Shown piece by piece: positions 9,073 through 18,050 of a DNA stretch of 64,000 nucleotides. Origin of the DNA: Evansella halocellulosilytica. GTDB lineage: Bacteria; Bacillota; Bacilli; Bacillales; Salisediminibacteriaceae. The DNA is taken from assembly GCF_002335745.1 (NCBI RefSeq), contig NZ_NIST01000001.1:5233525-5297524 (forward strand), in the 5' to 3' direction. The notes under the pieces are model-generated. The model was not told the DNA's origin and searched no databases. It saw only the letters and a program-made list of their open reading frames with translations. The translations under genes were made by a program, and so were the position numbers. Each line of letters starts with the position of its first letter. Position 1 is the first letter of the stretch.

Positions 9073-9969
9073 TTACTTATTTTTGAAACCCTTCCCAAGT
9101 ACCTCTGACGCATTGGTAACAACGACAAATGCTGTTGGATCAATCGTTTGAACAATTTGTTTCAATTTTGTGACTTCGTTCCGGCCGACCACACACATTA
9201 ACACAGGTTTTTCATGATTTGTATATCCACCAAATCCTGTTAGCTTTGTTACCCCGCGATCCACTTGAGTTAACAACCCTTGTTTTACCTCTTCCTCGAA
9301 ATTTGAAATAATAATTGCCATTTTTGAATACCCAAGGCCGATTTGGACAAGGTCAATTGTTTTACCCGTCGTAAATAAGCCAATAAGAGCATACAGAGCA
9401 AATTCAATTCCGAAAACAAAGGCTGAAGAGATGACGACGAGGCCATCCATAATAAATACACAACCACCTAAAGATAAACCTGTATACTTATTAACAATTT
9501 GTGCTGCTAAATCTGTGCCTCCTGTTGATGAATGAGAGCGAAACACAATTCCTAAGCCAAGTCCAACTCCAATTCCGCCAAATATTGCTGCTAACAGCGG
9601 ATCAGTCGTCGCAGGTTCTAAATGACGGGTTAAATAAACAACTAGTGGAAGAAATAATGTTCCAGCAAGCGTCTTCGACCCGTAAAGGATGCTTCCGACT
9701 AAACTTCCTCCTAATAAAAGAATCCCTGCGATAAATAACGGTATATTAAATGCCCATTGTGTAAAAGCAGGCTCAAATCCGAACGCATAGTTCATAATCG
9801 TCGATATTCCTGATACTCCACCAGACGCAATTTGGTTCGGTAACAAAAAGATATTAAATGCTATTGCAACAATTGCTGAACCGACTAATACGTGTGCAAA
9901 TTCAAAAAGTATCCGTTTTGTTGGATTTAATGGTTGATTGACTAATCTTCGCTGCATTTGTTTCATCAT
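9073..9969 (-). CDS. YitT family membrane protein (YvjA-like)
   Basis: A 298-aa protein with about five hydrophobic segments in the first 200 residues (DUF161/YitT_membrane: GSAIVAIAFNIFLLPNQIA, GGVSGISTIM) and a C-terminal soluble DUF2179 domain (GVTKLTGFGGYTNHEKPVL). The molecular role of the family is not settled; transport is suspected. Position between cccB and prfB matches B. subtilis YvjA. AGGTGA precedes the double ATG start. Confidence 0.88.
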   Translation of the reverse strand: MMKQMQRRLVNQPLNPTKRILFEFAHVLVGSAIVAIAFNIFLLPNQIASGGVSGISTIMNYAFGFEPAFTQWAFNIPLFIAGILLLGGSLVGSILYGSKTLAGTLFLPLVVYLTRHLEPATTDPLLAAIFGGIGVGLGLGIVFRSHSSTGGTDLAAQIVNKYTGLSLGGCVFIMDGLVVISSAFVFGIEFALYALIGLFTTGKTIDLVQIGLGYSKMAIIISNFEEEVKQGLLTQVDRGVTKLTGFGGYTNHEKPVLMCVVGRNEVTKLKQIVQTIDPTAFVVVTNASEVLGKGFKNK

Positions 9970-10204
9970 TTTTAATAATCACCTGTTTTTCCAAAAATAT
10001 GTATAAACTTAAAGAAGAATTTCCGGTATTATATGGGATTAAACGAGAATATATTTAGTATGTTTCTTTCACTTACTACGTACTCAACTCATTTAATTAA
10101 GCAGAAATAAACGATTGTCGACAAATCCTAAGGTAGTATAACACCAACACTATAGGCTGTAAACGCAGTTCCACTACCGCTTTAATGCGATAAAAAAGAC
10201 TAAT

Positions 10205-10328
10205 TTTGTCATTAAATAAGCTCTTAGCAGCGAATGATGCTTTGGATAGAAACTCTTATACTTTCGTGCAAGTCTCAATTGTGAAAGCATTAGCTCCGGT
10301 TATACGATTATCCATAGGTTTTATAGTT
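10205..10328. repeat. Short dispersed repeat, copy 1
   Basis: Contains TAGAAACTCTTATACTTTCG, then GTGCAAGTCTCAA and TATACGATTATCCATAGGTT. Related sequence recurs near 14528, 28860 and 41140 and, degenerate, near 33268. It lies in the YitT gene leader (9970-10340), which holds no gene. Confidence 0.6.
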
Positions 10329-10340
10329 TCCGATTTGTAA

Positions 10341-10374
10341 AAAATCCCCAAGTGCCAGGCACATGGGGATTTTT
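10341..10374. repeat. CCAGG-core palindrome H1, also the prfB terminator
   Basis: Outer stem AAAATCCCCA / TGGGGATTTT encloses the palindrome GTGCCAGGCAC (10352-10362). With A/T runs on both sides it would terminate prfB transcription. The core is shared with the palindromes at 14420, 17222, 28234 and 34953. Confidence 0.75.
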
Positions 10375-10397
10375 GGCTTTTTAAGTTGCTTTGTTTG

Positions 10398-11499
10398 TTA
10401 GTTTATTTTTGAACGTAAGTAAGCGTCGATGAACGGATCAAGTTCTCCGTCCATGACTGACTGCGTATTTCCTGTTTCATAGTTCGTACGGTGATCTTTT
10501 ACCATATTATATGGATGGAACACGTAAGATCTAATTTGGCTACCCCAACCAATATCTGATTGCTCACCGCGAATTTCATCAAGTTCTTGCTTTTGTTTTT
10601 CTAGTTCTAGCTGATAAAGTTTTGCTTTTAGCATCTTCATTGCTCTTTCACGGTTTTTAATTTGAGAGCGCTCAGACTGACATGTAACGACCGTATTCGT
10701 AGGAGTGTGAGTAATGCGAACAGCTGAATCTGTTGTATTTACATGTTGTCCTCCCGCGCCACTTGAACGATACGTATCGATTTTTAGTTCCTCCGGTGAG
10801 ATTTCAACTTCAACATTATCATCTAATTCAGGCATAATTTCACATGAAGCGAATGAAGTATGTCTTCTACCTGACGAATCAAAAGGTGAAATACGAACGA
10901 GACGATGGACACCTTTTTCTGCCTTCAAATAACCATAAGCATTATGGCCTTTTATTAGCAATGTAACACTTTTTACACCGGCTTCGTCCCCAGGTAAATA
11001 GTCCAATGTTTCTACTTTGAAACCTTTCGATTCAGCCCAACGTGTATACATTCTTAGAAGCATCGATGCCCAATCCTGTGATTCGGTTCCACCAGCACCA
11101 GGGTGTAGCTCTAAAATGGCATTATTTTGATCATGTGGTTCACTTAACAATAACATTAATTCAAAATTGTTCAGCTTTTCCACAAGTTCTTTCACGCCTA
11201 CTTCAAGCTCTTCTGCTAATTCCTTGTCGTTTTCTTCTTTAACTAACTCATAAGATACTTCAAGATCTTCGTGAGTCGATTCTAATTCTCGGTACGTATT
11301 CGTCATACTTTTTAATGCATTATTTTCATCGATCACCTTTTGGGCTTCATTTTGATTATCCCAAAACGTTGGATCTGCCATCTGCTCTTCCAATTCGGCA
11401 ATACGGGTCTCTTTTTCCTCCAAGTCAAAGAGACCCCCTAAAGTCCGCTAAACGCTTAGCCATCGTTGTAAGTTCTTGCTTCAATTCTACTAATTCCAT
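10398..11499 (-). CDS. prfB: Peptide chain release factor 2 (with programmed +1 frameshift)
   Basis: RF2 ends translation at UGA and UAA. The 24-codon first part ([20 protein letters not shown]...) reaches an in-frame TGA at 11427-11425; reading continues in the +1 frame as [12 protein letters not shown] to 10398, giving 366 aa. The codon-recognition motif SPF ([11 protein letters not shown]) and the catalytic GGQ ([13 protein letters not shown]) are present. GAGGTGA precedes ATG 11499. It is downstream of secA in the same orientation, as in Bacillus. A caller that ignores the frameshift would start this gene at 11423 and lose the N-terminus. Confidence 0.96.
11424..11439 (-). promoter_or_regulatory. 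RF2 programmed frameshift site
   Basis: On the minus strand AGGGGG TCT CTT TGA C: an internal Shine-Dalgarno at the usual 3-nt spacing from the slippery CTT and the TGA stop. When RF2 is scarce the ribosome slips +1 and makes more RF2. Confidence 0.95.
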
Positions 11500-11533
11500 T
11501 GAAAATCACCTCAACTGTATTCTTGAACATTGC

Positions 11534-11564
11534 AGCGACCTGGCAATCATTGTTCCAGGTCGCT
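11534..11564. terminator. Hairpin between secA and prfB
   Basis: Perfect 10-bp stem AGCGACCTGG / CCAGGTCGCT with an 11-nt loop. On the minus strand it is not followed by a T-tract, so it may attenuate, process or stabilise the secA-prfB transcript rather than end it. Confidence 0.5.
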
Positions 11565-11605
11565 GTATCTTTTCGATATTGTCTCCAATCATAAACTGTA
11601 AGTTA

Positions 11606-14125
11606 TTATTTACCGTGACATTGCTTATACTTTTTCCCTGATCCGCAAGGGCACGGGTCATTACGGCCGATTGTACTTTCTTTACGGAACGGTGTTTTAC
11701 GTTTTTTCTTTTCGTCGGCTTCATTTGAACTTCTATGAACGGCTTTACCTTCCGCAACTTGCTTACGTTCCAGGTTTGTTTCAATTTGTGCATTCATGAC
11801 GTAACGCGTAACTTCTTCCTCGATTGAAGCGACCATTTCTTCAAACATTTGGAAACCTTCAAATTTGTACTCACGAAGCGGATCGTTTTGCCCGTATGCA
11901 CGTAAATGAATCCCTTGGCGCAGCTGATCCATTTGATCAATATGATTCATCCATTTCGTATCGACAGTACGAAGCAAGATTACTTTTTCAAATTCACGCA
12001 TACGTTCTGGAGTGAACTCTTTTTCCCGTTTATCGTACTCTATTTGAACTTTATCCAAAATGAGTTCAGTCATCTCTTCTGGTTCAAGACCTTTAATATC
12101 TTTTTCTGTTATTTCTTGTTCATCCAAGACATTCGCATTGACATAATCAACGATTCCTTGCAAATTCCAATCTTCTGGTACTTCTTCTTCGGGTGTATAT
12201 GAAGAAACCGTTCGTTCGATCGTTGATTCGATCATTTTTTCAACAACAGATCGAAGGTTTTCTGATTCAAGCACTTCCATCCGCTGCTCATAAATGACAT
12301 CTCGTTGTTCACGCATGACATCATCATACTGGAGTAGTTGTTTACGTGCGTCAAAGTTGTTCCCTTCAACTCGTTTTTGCGCTTGTTCAACCGCTCTCGT
12401 GACGAGTTTACTTTCGATTGGCTGATCTTCATCCATCCCGAGCTTCTCCATCATATTGCGCATGTTTTCTGAACCAAATCGGCGCATGAGCGTATCTTCA
12501 AGAGAAAGATAAAATTGGGACATACCTGGGTCTCCTTGACGCCCTGAACGACCTCGCAACTGATTATCAATCCGGCGGCTTTCGTGACGTTCTGTCCCAA
12601 GAACATACAAGCCTCCAAGTTCTTTAACCCCATCACCTAATTTTATATCCGTACCACGGCCTGCCATGTTCGTTGCAATCGTAACTGCTTTTTTCTGACC
12701 GGCATTTTCGATAATTTCAGCTTCTTTTTCGTGATTCTTCGCATTTAGTACGTTGTGCGGAATTCGTTTCTTTTTTAACATCGATGAAATGAGCTCAGAC
12801 GTATCGACGTTCACTGTGCCAACGAGCACCGGCTGACCTTTCTCATAAAGCTCATTGATTTTTTCTATAATCGCCTTGAACTTTGCATCCATTGATTTAT
12901 AGATTAAATCAGAATTATCTATACGAGCAATCGGCTCATTAGTCGGAATCCCAAAAACGTTCATTCCATAAATATTACGGAATTCTTCTTCTTCTGTTTT
13001 AGCAGTCCCTGTCATTCCAGCAAGTTTTTTATACATTCGGAAATAGTTCTGGAATGTAATCGATGCTAATGTCATGCTTTCTTTCTTTATTTCAAGCCCC
13101 TCTTTAGCTTCAATCGCTTGGTGAAGGCCATCACTGTATCGTCGGCCTTTCATTAAACGCCCTGTAAATTGGTCAATAATCACCACTTCGCCGTCTTGCA
13201 CAACGTAATCCTCGTCGACGATCATGACCTTATGTGCTTTTAATGCTTGATTAATATGGTGGTTTAGTTGAACGTGTTCAGAATCAAACAAGTTGTCAAT
13301 ATTGAATGCTCTCTCAGCCTTACTAACACCTTCGTCAGTGATTTGAACATTTTTTGTTTTTTCATCGTACGTGTAATCTTCATCCTCTTCCAGCATACGT
13401 ACAAAGGAATTTGCAGCTGTATAGAGCTGTGTTGTTCGCTGTGCAGACCCTGAAATAATTAATGGTGTACGTGCTTCATCAATTAAGATCGAGTCAACTT
13501 CATCGACGATTGCATAGTGAAGTGGACGCTGTACCATTTGATCTTTATATTGCACCATATTGTCACGTAAATAGTCGAATCCAAATTCATTATTTGTTCC
13601 ATACGTAACGTCAGCTAAATATGCTTCGCGCTTTTCCTCTTTTGTTAACCCTGAAATATTAAGGCTAACCTTTAAACCGAGAAATTCATAAAGTTTTCCC
13701 ATTTCTGCTGCATCACGGCGAACTAGATATTCGTTTACCGTAACAACGTGGACACCTTTTTCCGTAAGAGCATTTAAATAGACAGATAAAGTGGCAACAA
13801 GTGTTTTACCTTCACCTGTTTTCATTTCTGCAATGTCTCCATGATGGAGTACAATTCCTCCGAGTAACTGTACAGGGTAATGTGTCATTCCTAATGCCCG
13901 GGTTGCGCCTTCACGGACAACAGCGAATGCCTCTGGTAGTAAATCTTCTAAAGATTCGCCATTGCGATGACGCTCTTTGAACTCTTCTGTTTTTTTCCTG
14001 AGGTCATCGTCACTTAATTTTTTCATCTCTTCACTTATTGATTCAATTTCATCAACCGACTTTTGAAGTTTCTTTAAGTGCCTTGCATCGGTATCTCCAA
14101 TGACCTTTTTCAATAAACCTAACAT
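11606..14125 (-). CDS. secA: Preprotein translocase ATPase SecA
   Basis: An 839-aa motor that pushes unfolded preproteins through SecYEG. Features in order: Walker A in [19 protein letters not shown]-like [18 protein letters not shown], the preprotein cross-linking domain, the second helicase domain ([25 protein letters not shown]), the helical scaffold and wing, and a C-terminal zinc motif ([17 protein letters not shown]). Length is normal for Bacillus. Start at [11 protein letters not shown] (14125) follows GGGAG; the frame extends upstream to 14173 without support. Confidence 0.96.
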   Translation of the reverse strand: MLGLLKKVIGDTDARHLKKLQKSVDEIESISEEMKKLSDDDLRKKTEEFKERHRNGESLEDLLPEAFAVVREGATRALGMTHYPVQLLGGIVLHHGDIAEMKTGEGKTLVATLSVYLNALTEKGVHVVTVNEYLVRRDAAEMGKLYEFLGLKVSLNISGLTKEEKREAYLADVTYGTNNEFGFDYLRDNMVQYKDQMVQRPLHYAIVDEVDSILIDEARTPLIISGSAQRTTQLYTAANSFVRMLEEDEDYTYDEKTKNVQITDEGVSKAERAFNIDNLFDSEHVQLNHHINQALKAHKVMIVDEDYVVQDGEVVIIDQFTGRLMKGRRYSDGLHQAIEAKEGLEIKKESMTLASITFQNYFRMYKKLAGMTGTAKTEEEEFRNIYGMNVFGIPTNEPIARIDNSDLIYKSMDAKFKAIIEKINELYEKGQPVLVGTVNVDTSELISSMLKKKRIPHNVLNAKNHEKEAEIIENAGQKKAVTIATNMAGRGTDIKLGDGVKELGGLYVLGTERHESRRIDNQLRGRSGRQGDPGMSQFYLSLEDTLMRRFGSENMRNMMEKLGMDEDQPIESKLVTRAVEQAQKRVEGNNFDARKQLLQYDDVMREQRDVIYEQRMEVLESENLRSVVEKMIESTIERTVSSYTPEEEVPEDWNLQGIVDYVNANVLDEQEITEKDIKGLEPEEMTELILDKVQIEYDKREKEFTPERMREFEKVILLRTVDTKWMNHIDQMDQLRQGIHLRAYGQNDPLREYKFEGFQMFEEMVASIEEEVTRYVMNAQIETNLERKQVAEGKAVHRSSNEADEKKKRKTPFRKESTIGRNDPCPCGSGKKYKQCHGK

Positions 14126-14419
14126 CGGACATTGCTCCCTTATCGTTTTTTCTAAAGGTTGTTCAGCTAGCACATTGTAAAACAGTTATTCGTGTAGCTC
14201 CAAGAGTGAGCATGAAACCTACTATGTTTCTTTCATAGCCCAAACAAACCTCTCATTTTATTTAAGATTGTATACGTTGGATCATTTCCACTATACTTAT
14301 GACGACTATATAATATCAAAAAAAGAAAAGTAATTTGTACTAACACACTTAACCTACATTTTATCAGTTTGCCAACCCCCTTACAAGTTAAGGCACAAAT
14401 AATTTCCATATCAAACCAT

Positions 14420-14430
14420 GTGCCTGGCAC
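14420..14430. repeat. CCTGG-core palindrome H2
   Basis: GTGCCTGGCAC, imperfect flanking arms (AACCAT / ACCTGAAA). Lies in the roughly 500-bp gene-free stretch between hpf and secA. Confidence 0.6.
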
Positions 14431-14527
14431 CTGAAATCCCAAAGATTGCCTGAAAGTGGTATATTCCTATAACATGACTTGGCTTTGCTTGTCGGTAAAG
14501 GGGATCATCAGGAATTAAATTGTGCTG

Positions 14528-14604
14528 CTAACTCTTATGATTTCATGCTGTCCTCCATGGCGAAAGGCTTCGTTGACGTTTTACGATCGTCGATAGGTTT
14601 TAAA
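14528..14604. repeat. Short dispersed repeat, copy 2
   Basis: Contains AACTCTTATGATTTC, AAAGGCTTCGTTGACG and TTACGATCGTCGATAGGTTT, matching in order the copies near 10247 and 41183. Confidence 0.5.
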
Positions 14605-14623
14605 TTCTGATAGTATAAATACG

Positions 14624-14652
14624 AAAGGGGACTGCACGTGGCAGTCCCCTTT
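14624..14652 (-). terminator. hpf terminator
   Basis: Perfect 12-bp stem AAAGGGGACTGC / GCAGTCCCCTTT just after the hpf stop, but with no long T-tract on the minus strand. Confidence 0.75.
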
Positions 14653-14666
14653 ATATCAACATTTGT

Positions 14667-15221
14667 TTATTCAGGTTCGATAAGACCGTAACGGCCGTCT
14701 CTGCGTTTGTATACGACATTTGTATCTCCACTAACCGAGTTGGAGAAAACGAAAAAGTTATGGCCTAGCATATCCATTTGAAGAATTGCTTCTTCAGCAT
14801 CCATTGGTTTCAGATCAAAACGTTTAGTTCGAACGATTTCTAATTCATCTTCATCGCTTTCCGGCTCTTCTTCTGCCAACGGCTCTAATTCATTTTTAAA
14901 CATATACTTTAAGCTGTCATCAGCCCGGAATTTACGATTTACTTTCGTTTTATGCTTACGAATTTGACGTTCCAACTTCTCAATAACAAGGTCAATTGCC
15001 GCATACATATCTGTATGTTTTTCCTCCGCTCTTAAAAGTAGCTTTGGCATCGGTATTGTAACCTCTACTTTTTGATCGCTGTTTAAAACACTTAATTTTA
15101 CGTGGACCTCCGAAGATAATGGTGAATCAAAATATTTGTCTAGTTTACCTACCTTTTTTTCCACGTAATCTCTTAGTGCTGAAGTAATATCTAGGTTTTC
15201 GCCACGAATGTTAAAATTCAT
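14667..15221 (-). CDS. hpf: Long-form ribosome hibernation promoting factor HPF
   Basis: A 184-aa protein that dimerises 70S ribosomes into inactive 100S particles in stationary phase or stress. The N-terminal S30AE fold (MNFNIRGENLDITSALRDYV, then VKLSVLNSDQKVEVTIP) spans about residues 1-100. After an acidic linker (EEEPESDEDELEIV) the C-terminal dimerisation domain (RTKRFDLKPMDAEEAI to the C-terminus) is complete. AAAGGAGG precedes ATG 15221; an in-frame ATG at 15263 has no ribosome site. It is upstream of secA as in B. subtilis, where it is under SigB and SigH; no such promoter was identified here. Confidence 0.95.
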   Translation of the reverse strand: MNFNIRGENLDITSALRDYVEKKVGKLDKYFDSPLSSEVHVKLSVLNSDQKVEVTIPMPKLLLRAEEKHTDMYAAIDLVIEKLERQIRKHKTKVNRKFRADDSLKYMFKNELEPLAEEEPESDEDELEIVRTKRFDLKPMDAEEAILQMDMLGHNFFVFSNSVSGDTNVVYKRRDGRYGLIEPE

Positions 15222-15820
15222 AAGCAAATTCCTCCTTTCGGTTATGTATTTAATATTCTTCATTCCCCATTCATATTCCTGCTAAAACCTTAGAAAAAAA
15301 GAAAAGATTTTGTCGAAATAGTGAACAATCTGCTGAAAAAATCTTACTAAAAAACAACGTCGGTCATCATTGATATTGGGGGCATTCGGCCTTCACATAT
15401 AAATTAAATGATGAATCATCATGATTGAATATAAGTGAGGGTTCAGATGAAATAGGCAAGTAAACACCCCTCCTCTCCTCTTTGATCGCTACTCGTGTTA
15501 ATCAATATATGAAGGAAAAACCAGGATATTAAACTTATTTATATTCTCAACACAGAACAACACACTATACCCCCATTCACAAAATTGTCACAGACCTGGT
15601 ACCGCACAATTTAACTTCATGTATTGACAGGGAGTGAATCATGTTTCTAATACATCGCTAGTGATTATTATATAGAGATTTAGATAGCTTTAAGATACTT
15701 TGTATAAATACCAAAATAATCCAGGTGCCCAATGGTGTTCAATGGCGTTGCATGAATTTAAATAAATTCCATGTTTTCAAAAATATGTATTTATATTCAA
15801 TAAAAAAACTCCTATTGTAG
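15222..15820. other. hpf upstream region, gene-free
   Basis: Holds palindrome H3 and a degenerate CCAGGTGCCC fragment near 15723. A sigma-A-like pair on the plus strand (TTGACA 15624-15629, 18-bp gap, TAATAC 15648-15653) points toward the IS4-type element with no gene directly behind it. Confidence 0.4.
15581..15612. repeat. CCTGG-core palindrome H3
   Basis: AAAATTGT ... ACAATTT arms around CAGACCTGGTACCG; imperfect member of the GGGACCTGGTCCC class seen perfectly at 20016. Confidence 0.6.
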
Positions 15821-17141
15821 ATGTGTTGACCTTGTATTGTTCCCTAATACAAACAAGTCATCTACAAAAGGAGCTCCTAATGAATAAGAAAATTATAGGA
15901 CGTGAAATGCTCATTTGTCAATGCTTATCTCTTCTTCCTTCGGAAGAGTTAGATTGTCCTTTATTAGATTATGGGAACTATAAGCTTTCAACCAAGGCTT
16001 TGTTAAAAATTCTTGTATCCGCTCAATTGGATCATTGGGATTCATATCGTCATATGGAAGAAAAACTAGAAGCTTATCCAAAGCTTCGGGAGGAAATCGG
16101 TATAAAGGAAATCAGCGGTTCTCAGATAAGCCGCAGGATTAATGATTTGCCAACTGAGTTAGTACAAAAGCTCTTTATGAAAGTTGTGGAAAAAATCGCC
16201 AAACTTACACAGGGGCTAAAGGGACTTCCGAACGGCTTAGGCTGGTTGCGAATTGTGGACTCTACTGAAATAAGGTTGCCACAAAATTTATGCGATTGGG
16301 CATACATTTCAAAGAACCAATCTGCAGTTAAAATGCATACTCGGCTAGTCGTTGCTTCACCCGATGTTGTTTATCCAGATAAAATTGTTCCGTCATCCGC
16401 AAAGTTAAGCGATTTCGAGAGTTCCGGTGTCATCATAGAAAAATCAAATTCTATTTACGTGATGGATCGCGGTTATCCTTCTAGAGAAAACCTTCAATCG
16501 TGGCAGGAAAAAGATGTCTCATTTGTTGTGCGAGTGACGAAGTCACTTCGGTTAGGCATCTTAGAGGAATATGGTCCGACACACCCGTCTGTGCTTCAAG
16601 ACGCTAAGGTATCGTATACTGTTTCTCAACCACCAGTACGCTACATTGAATTCGTCGATGATAAACAAAGAGTATATAGAATTTAACGAATAGATTTGAC
16701 CTTACAGATCAACAAATCATGGATATATATCGCGCATGGTGGATGATAGAGTTATTTTTCAAGTGGATTAAACAGCACCTAAGATTAACCAAAATTTGGA
16801 GTACAAAACCGCAAGGTATTTGGAATCAAATGTTTCTCTCTTTAATTGCATATGGATTATCTTTAATCGTCAAACTTCAAACAAACTCTAATAAGTCTGC
16901 TTGGGAATTCTTTAGACTCCTTCAAACTTATCTCTTTAAAACCGTTGGCTCATTTAAAAGAGCTTTAAAACGGAAAAAGAAAAGAACATCTAAGGGGAGA
17001 CAAAAAGTGCCCATACCAAAGCCAAAAGTGAAGCCAGATTTTGGGGATGTAGCTCTAGATAAAACAGAATTAAAGAAGAAAAAGCACAAGTAACTTAATG
17101 ATTTAGACAATTGTAAAAAAAGGGAACAAGGTCGAAACACT
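15821..17141 (+). mobile_element. IS4-family-like insertion sequence, inactive
   Basis: About 1.3 kb enclosing one transposase frame. The left end (GTGTTGACCTTGTATTGTTCCC) and the inverted right end (GTGTTTCGACCTTGTTCCC, read on the minus strand from 17140) match with a small gap, as expected for terminal inverted repeats. The exact boundaries and the target duplication could not be fixed by eye. Confidence 0.65.
15880..17093 (+). pseudogene. IS4-type transposase with one-base frameshift
   Basis: AAAGGAG precedes ATG 15880. The first part (to 16686) has the DDE motifs: first Asp in LRIVDSTEIRLP, second Asp in IYVMDRGYPSRE. The family region with the catalytic Glu (RAWWMIELFFKWIKQHLRL) continues to 17093 in the frame shifted by one base. 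At the run GAATTTAACG (16679-16688), adding one T restores reading into LTNRFDLTDQQIMD. The ending is lysine-rich. A single deletion in a T-run is the simplest reading. Programmed slippage is possible but the run is short. Confidence 0.85.
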
Positions 17142-17160
17142 ACCTCGTTTCCCTTTTTTC
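17116..17160. terminator. Terminator-like hairpin at IS right end
   Basis: AAAAAAGGGAACAAGGT / ACCTCGTTTCCCTTTTTT forms a long, nearly perfect stem with T-tracts in both directions. Confidence 0.75.
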
Positions 17161-17221
17161 TTCATAAGGACAAAAGTAACTTGAAAAAAATTACATATAT
17201 TGAATTTAAAAACAATTGTGC

Positions 17222-17268
17222 AACACCAAAATATTCCAGGTGCCTGGCACCTGGAATATTTTGGTGTT
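17222..17268. repeat. Perfect 47-bp palindrome H5 with CCTGG core
   Basis: Two perfect 23-bp arms around one central T (17245); left arm starts AACACCAAAATATTCCAGG, core GGTGCCTGGCACC. This is the longest perfect palindrome found in the window. Confidence 0.9.
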
Positions 17269-17291
17269 TAGATTCGAGTTATTTACCATCA

Positions 17292-17324
17292 ATAACCCGG
17301 CTTCCTGAGCGGATGCCGGGTTAT
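17292..17324. terminator. GC-rich hairpin downstream of the cold-shock gene
   Basis: Stem ATAACCCGGC / GCCGGGTTAT with a 13-nt loop. T-tracts are weak, so it could be a transcript-end or RNA-stability element for the cold-shock gene about 115 bp away. Confidence 0.5.
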
Positions 17325-17439
17325 GTTCATTTAATTTTATAAAAAATAGATACTGTGCTCTCTCTCCATCTAGAAAGCGCTTACTTTAGAGCACGTACTT
17401 GACTGCATGATTAAGATCCTTGTACATGAATATTTCATC

Positions 17440-17637
17440 CTACAATTTCGTCACATTTGCAGCTTGTGGACCTCGAGCTCCTTCTACAATCTCAAACTCT
17501 ACACCTTGACCTTCTTCAAGAGTTTTGAAGCCTTCTTCATTGATGGCAGAATAATGAACAAAAACGTCATCACCATCTTCTCTCTCGATAAATCCAAAGC
17601 CTTTCTCTGCATTAAACCATTTCACTTTTCCTTGCAT
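17440..17637 (-). CDS. Cold-shock protein, CspA/CspB family
   Basis: A 65-aa single OB-fold nucleic-acid chaperone. It starts [17 protein letters not shown] and holds RNP1 (KGFGFI) and RNP2 (DVFVHYSAI); it ends [11 protein letters not shown]. Length is standard. AAAGGA lies about 12 nt upstream. The 200 bp before the start is AT-rich, consistent with the long cold-responsive leader of csp genes, but I saw no clear cold-box. The paralogue (B, C or D) cannot be told. Confidence 0.95.
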   Translation of the reverse strand: MQGKVKWFNAEKGFGFIEREDGDDVFVHYSAINEEGFKTLEEGQGVEFEIVEGARGPQAANVTKL

Positions 17638-18050
17638 GTTTCTTTAAACATTCCTTTCATTTTAGAAATCGTAGTATCCGCTTGTCCAAAATCTGTCGTA
17701 AACATTTCCTCACACCTTTATGGACATAACCATAACAATACTTCTAAATAAAGCGTGATAAGGAAATGACGATCCTCAGTTTTAAACAAACTCATCTACT
17801 ACAATTCCACTATAGCAAAACAAAAATCACATCGTCAAACATTTTTATCTGATTATTTCGACAAATCATACAATTCGTTTATGACGATAGCAATTATCTA
17901 CAATCTTTTAAAAAATGAATCTAATCTAAAAAATGCTTCGTTATATTTTCGCAAGACATATACAAAGCAGAAGTATGCCCAAATAGGCAATTGTGCAATA
18001 CTATTACAGATTTATTGAAAATCTTTTATGGATGAAAGGAGCAAGTAAAC
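17638..18050. other. Divergent promoter region csp/asnB
   Basis: About 410 bp, AT-rich, no ORF of note. It should hold promoters for the cold-shock gene (minus) and asparagine synthetase (plus). Confidence 0.4.

Noticed and set aside
11315-11793. ORFs on both strands around the prfB start
   Set aside because: Shadows of prfB and secA; the true start of prfB is fixed by the frameshift site.
15624-15653. Orphan sigma-A-like promoter that might start a small RNA
   Set aside because: The gap is 18 bp, the -10 is weak, and there is no matching terminator before the IS; not enough to call an RNA gene.
16679-16690. Programmed frameshifting in the IS4-type transposase
   Set aside because: The T-run is only three bases, with no upstream Shine-Dalgarno or downstream stem seen; a deletion is simpler.
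17407-17751. A 114-aa plus-strand ORF over the cold-shock gene
   Set aside because: Antisense to a highly conserved 65-aa cold-shock protein; no ribosome site.
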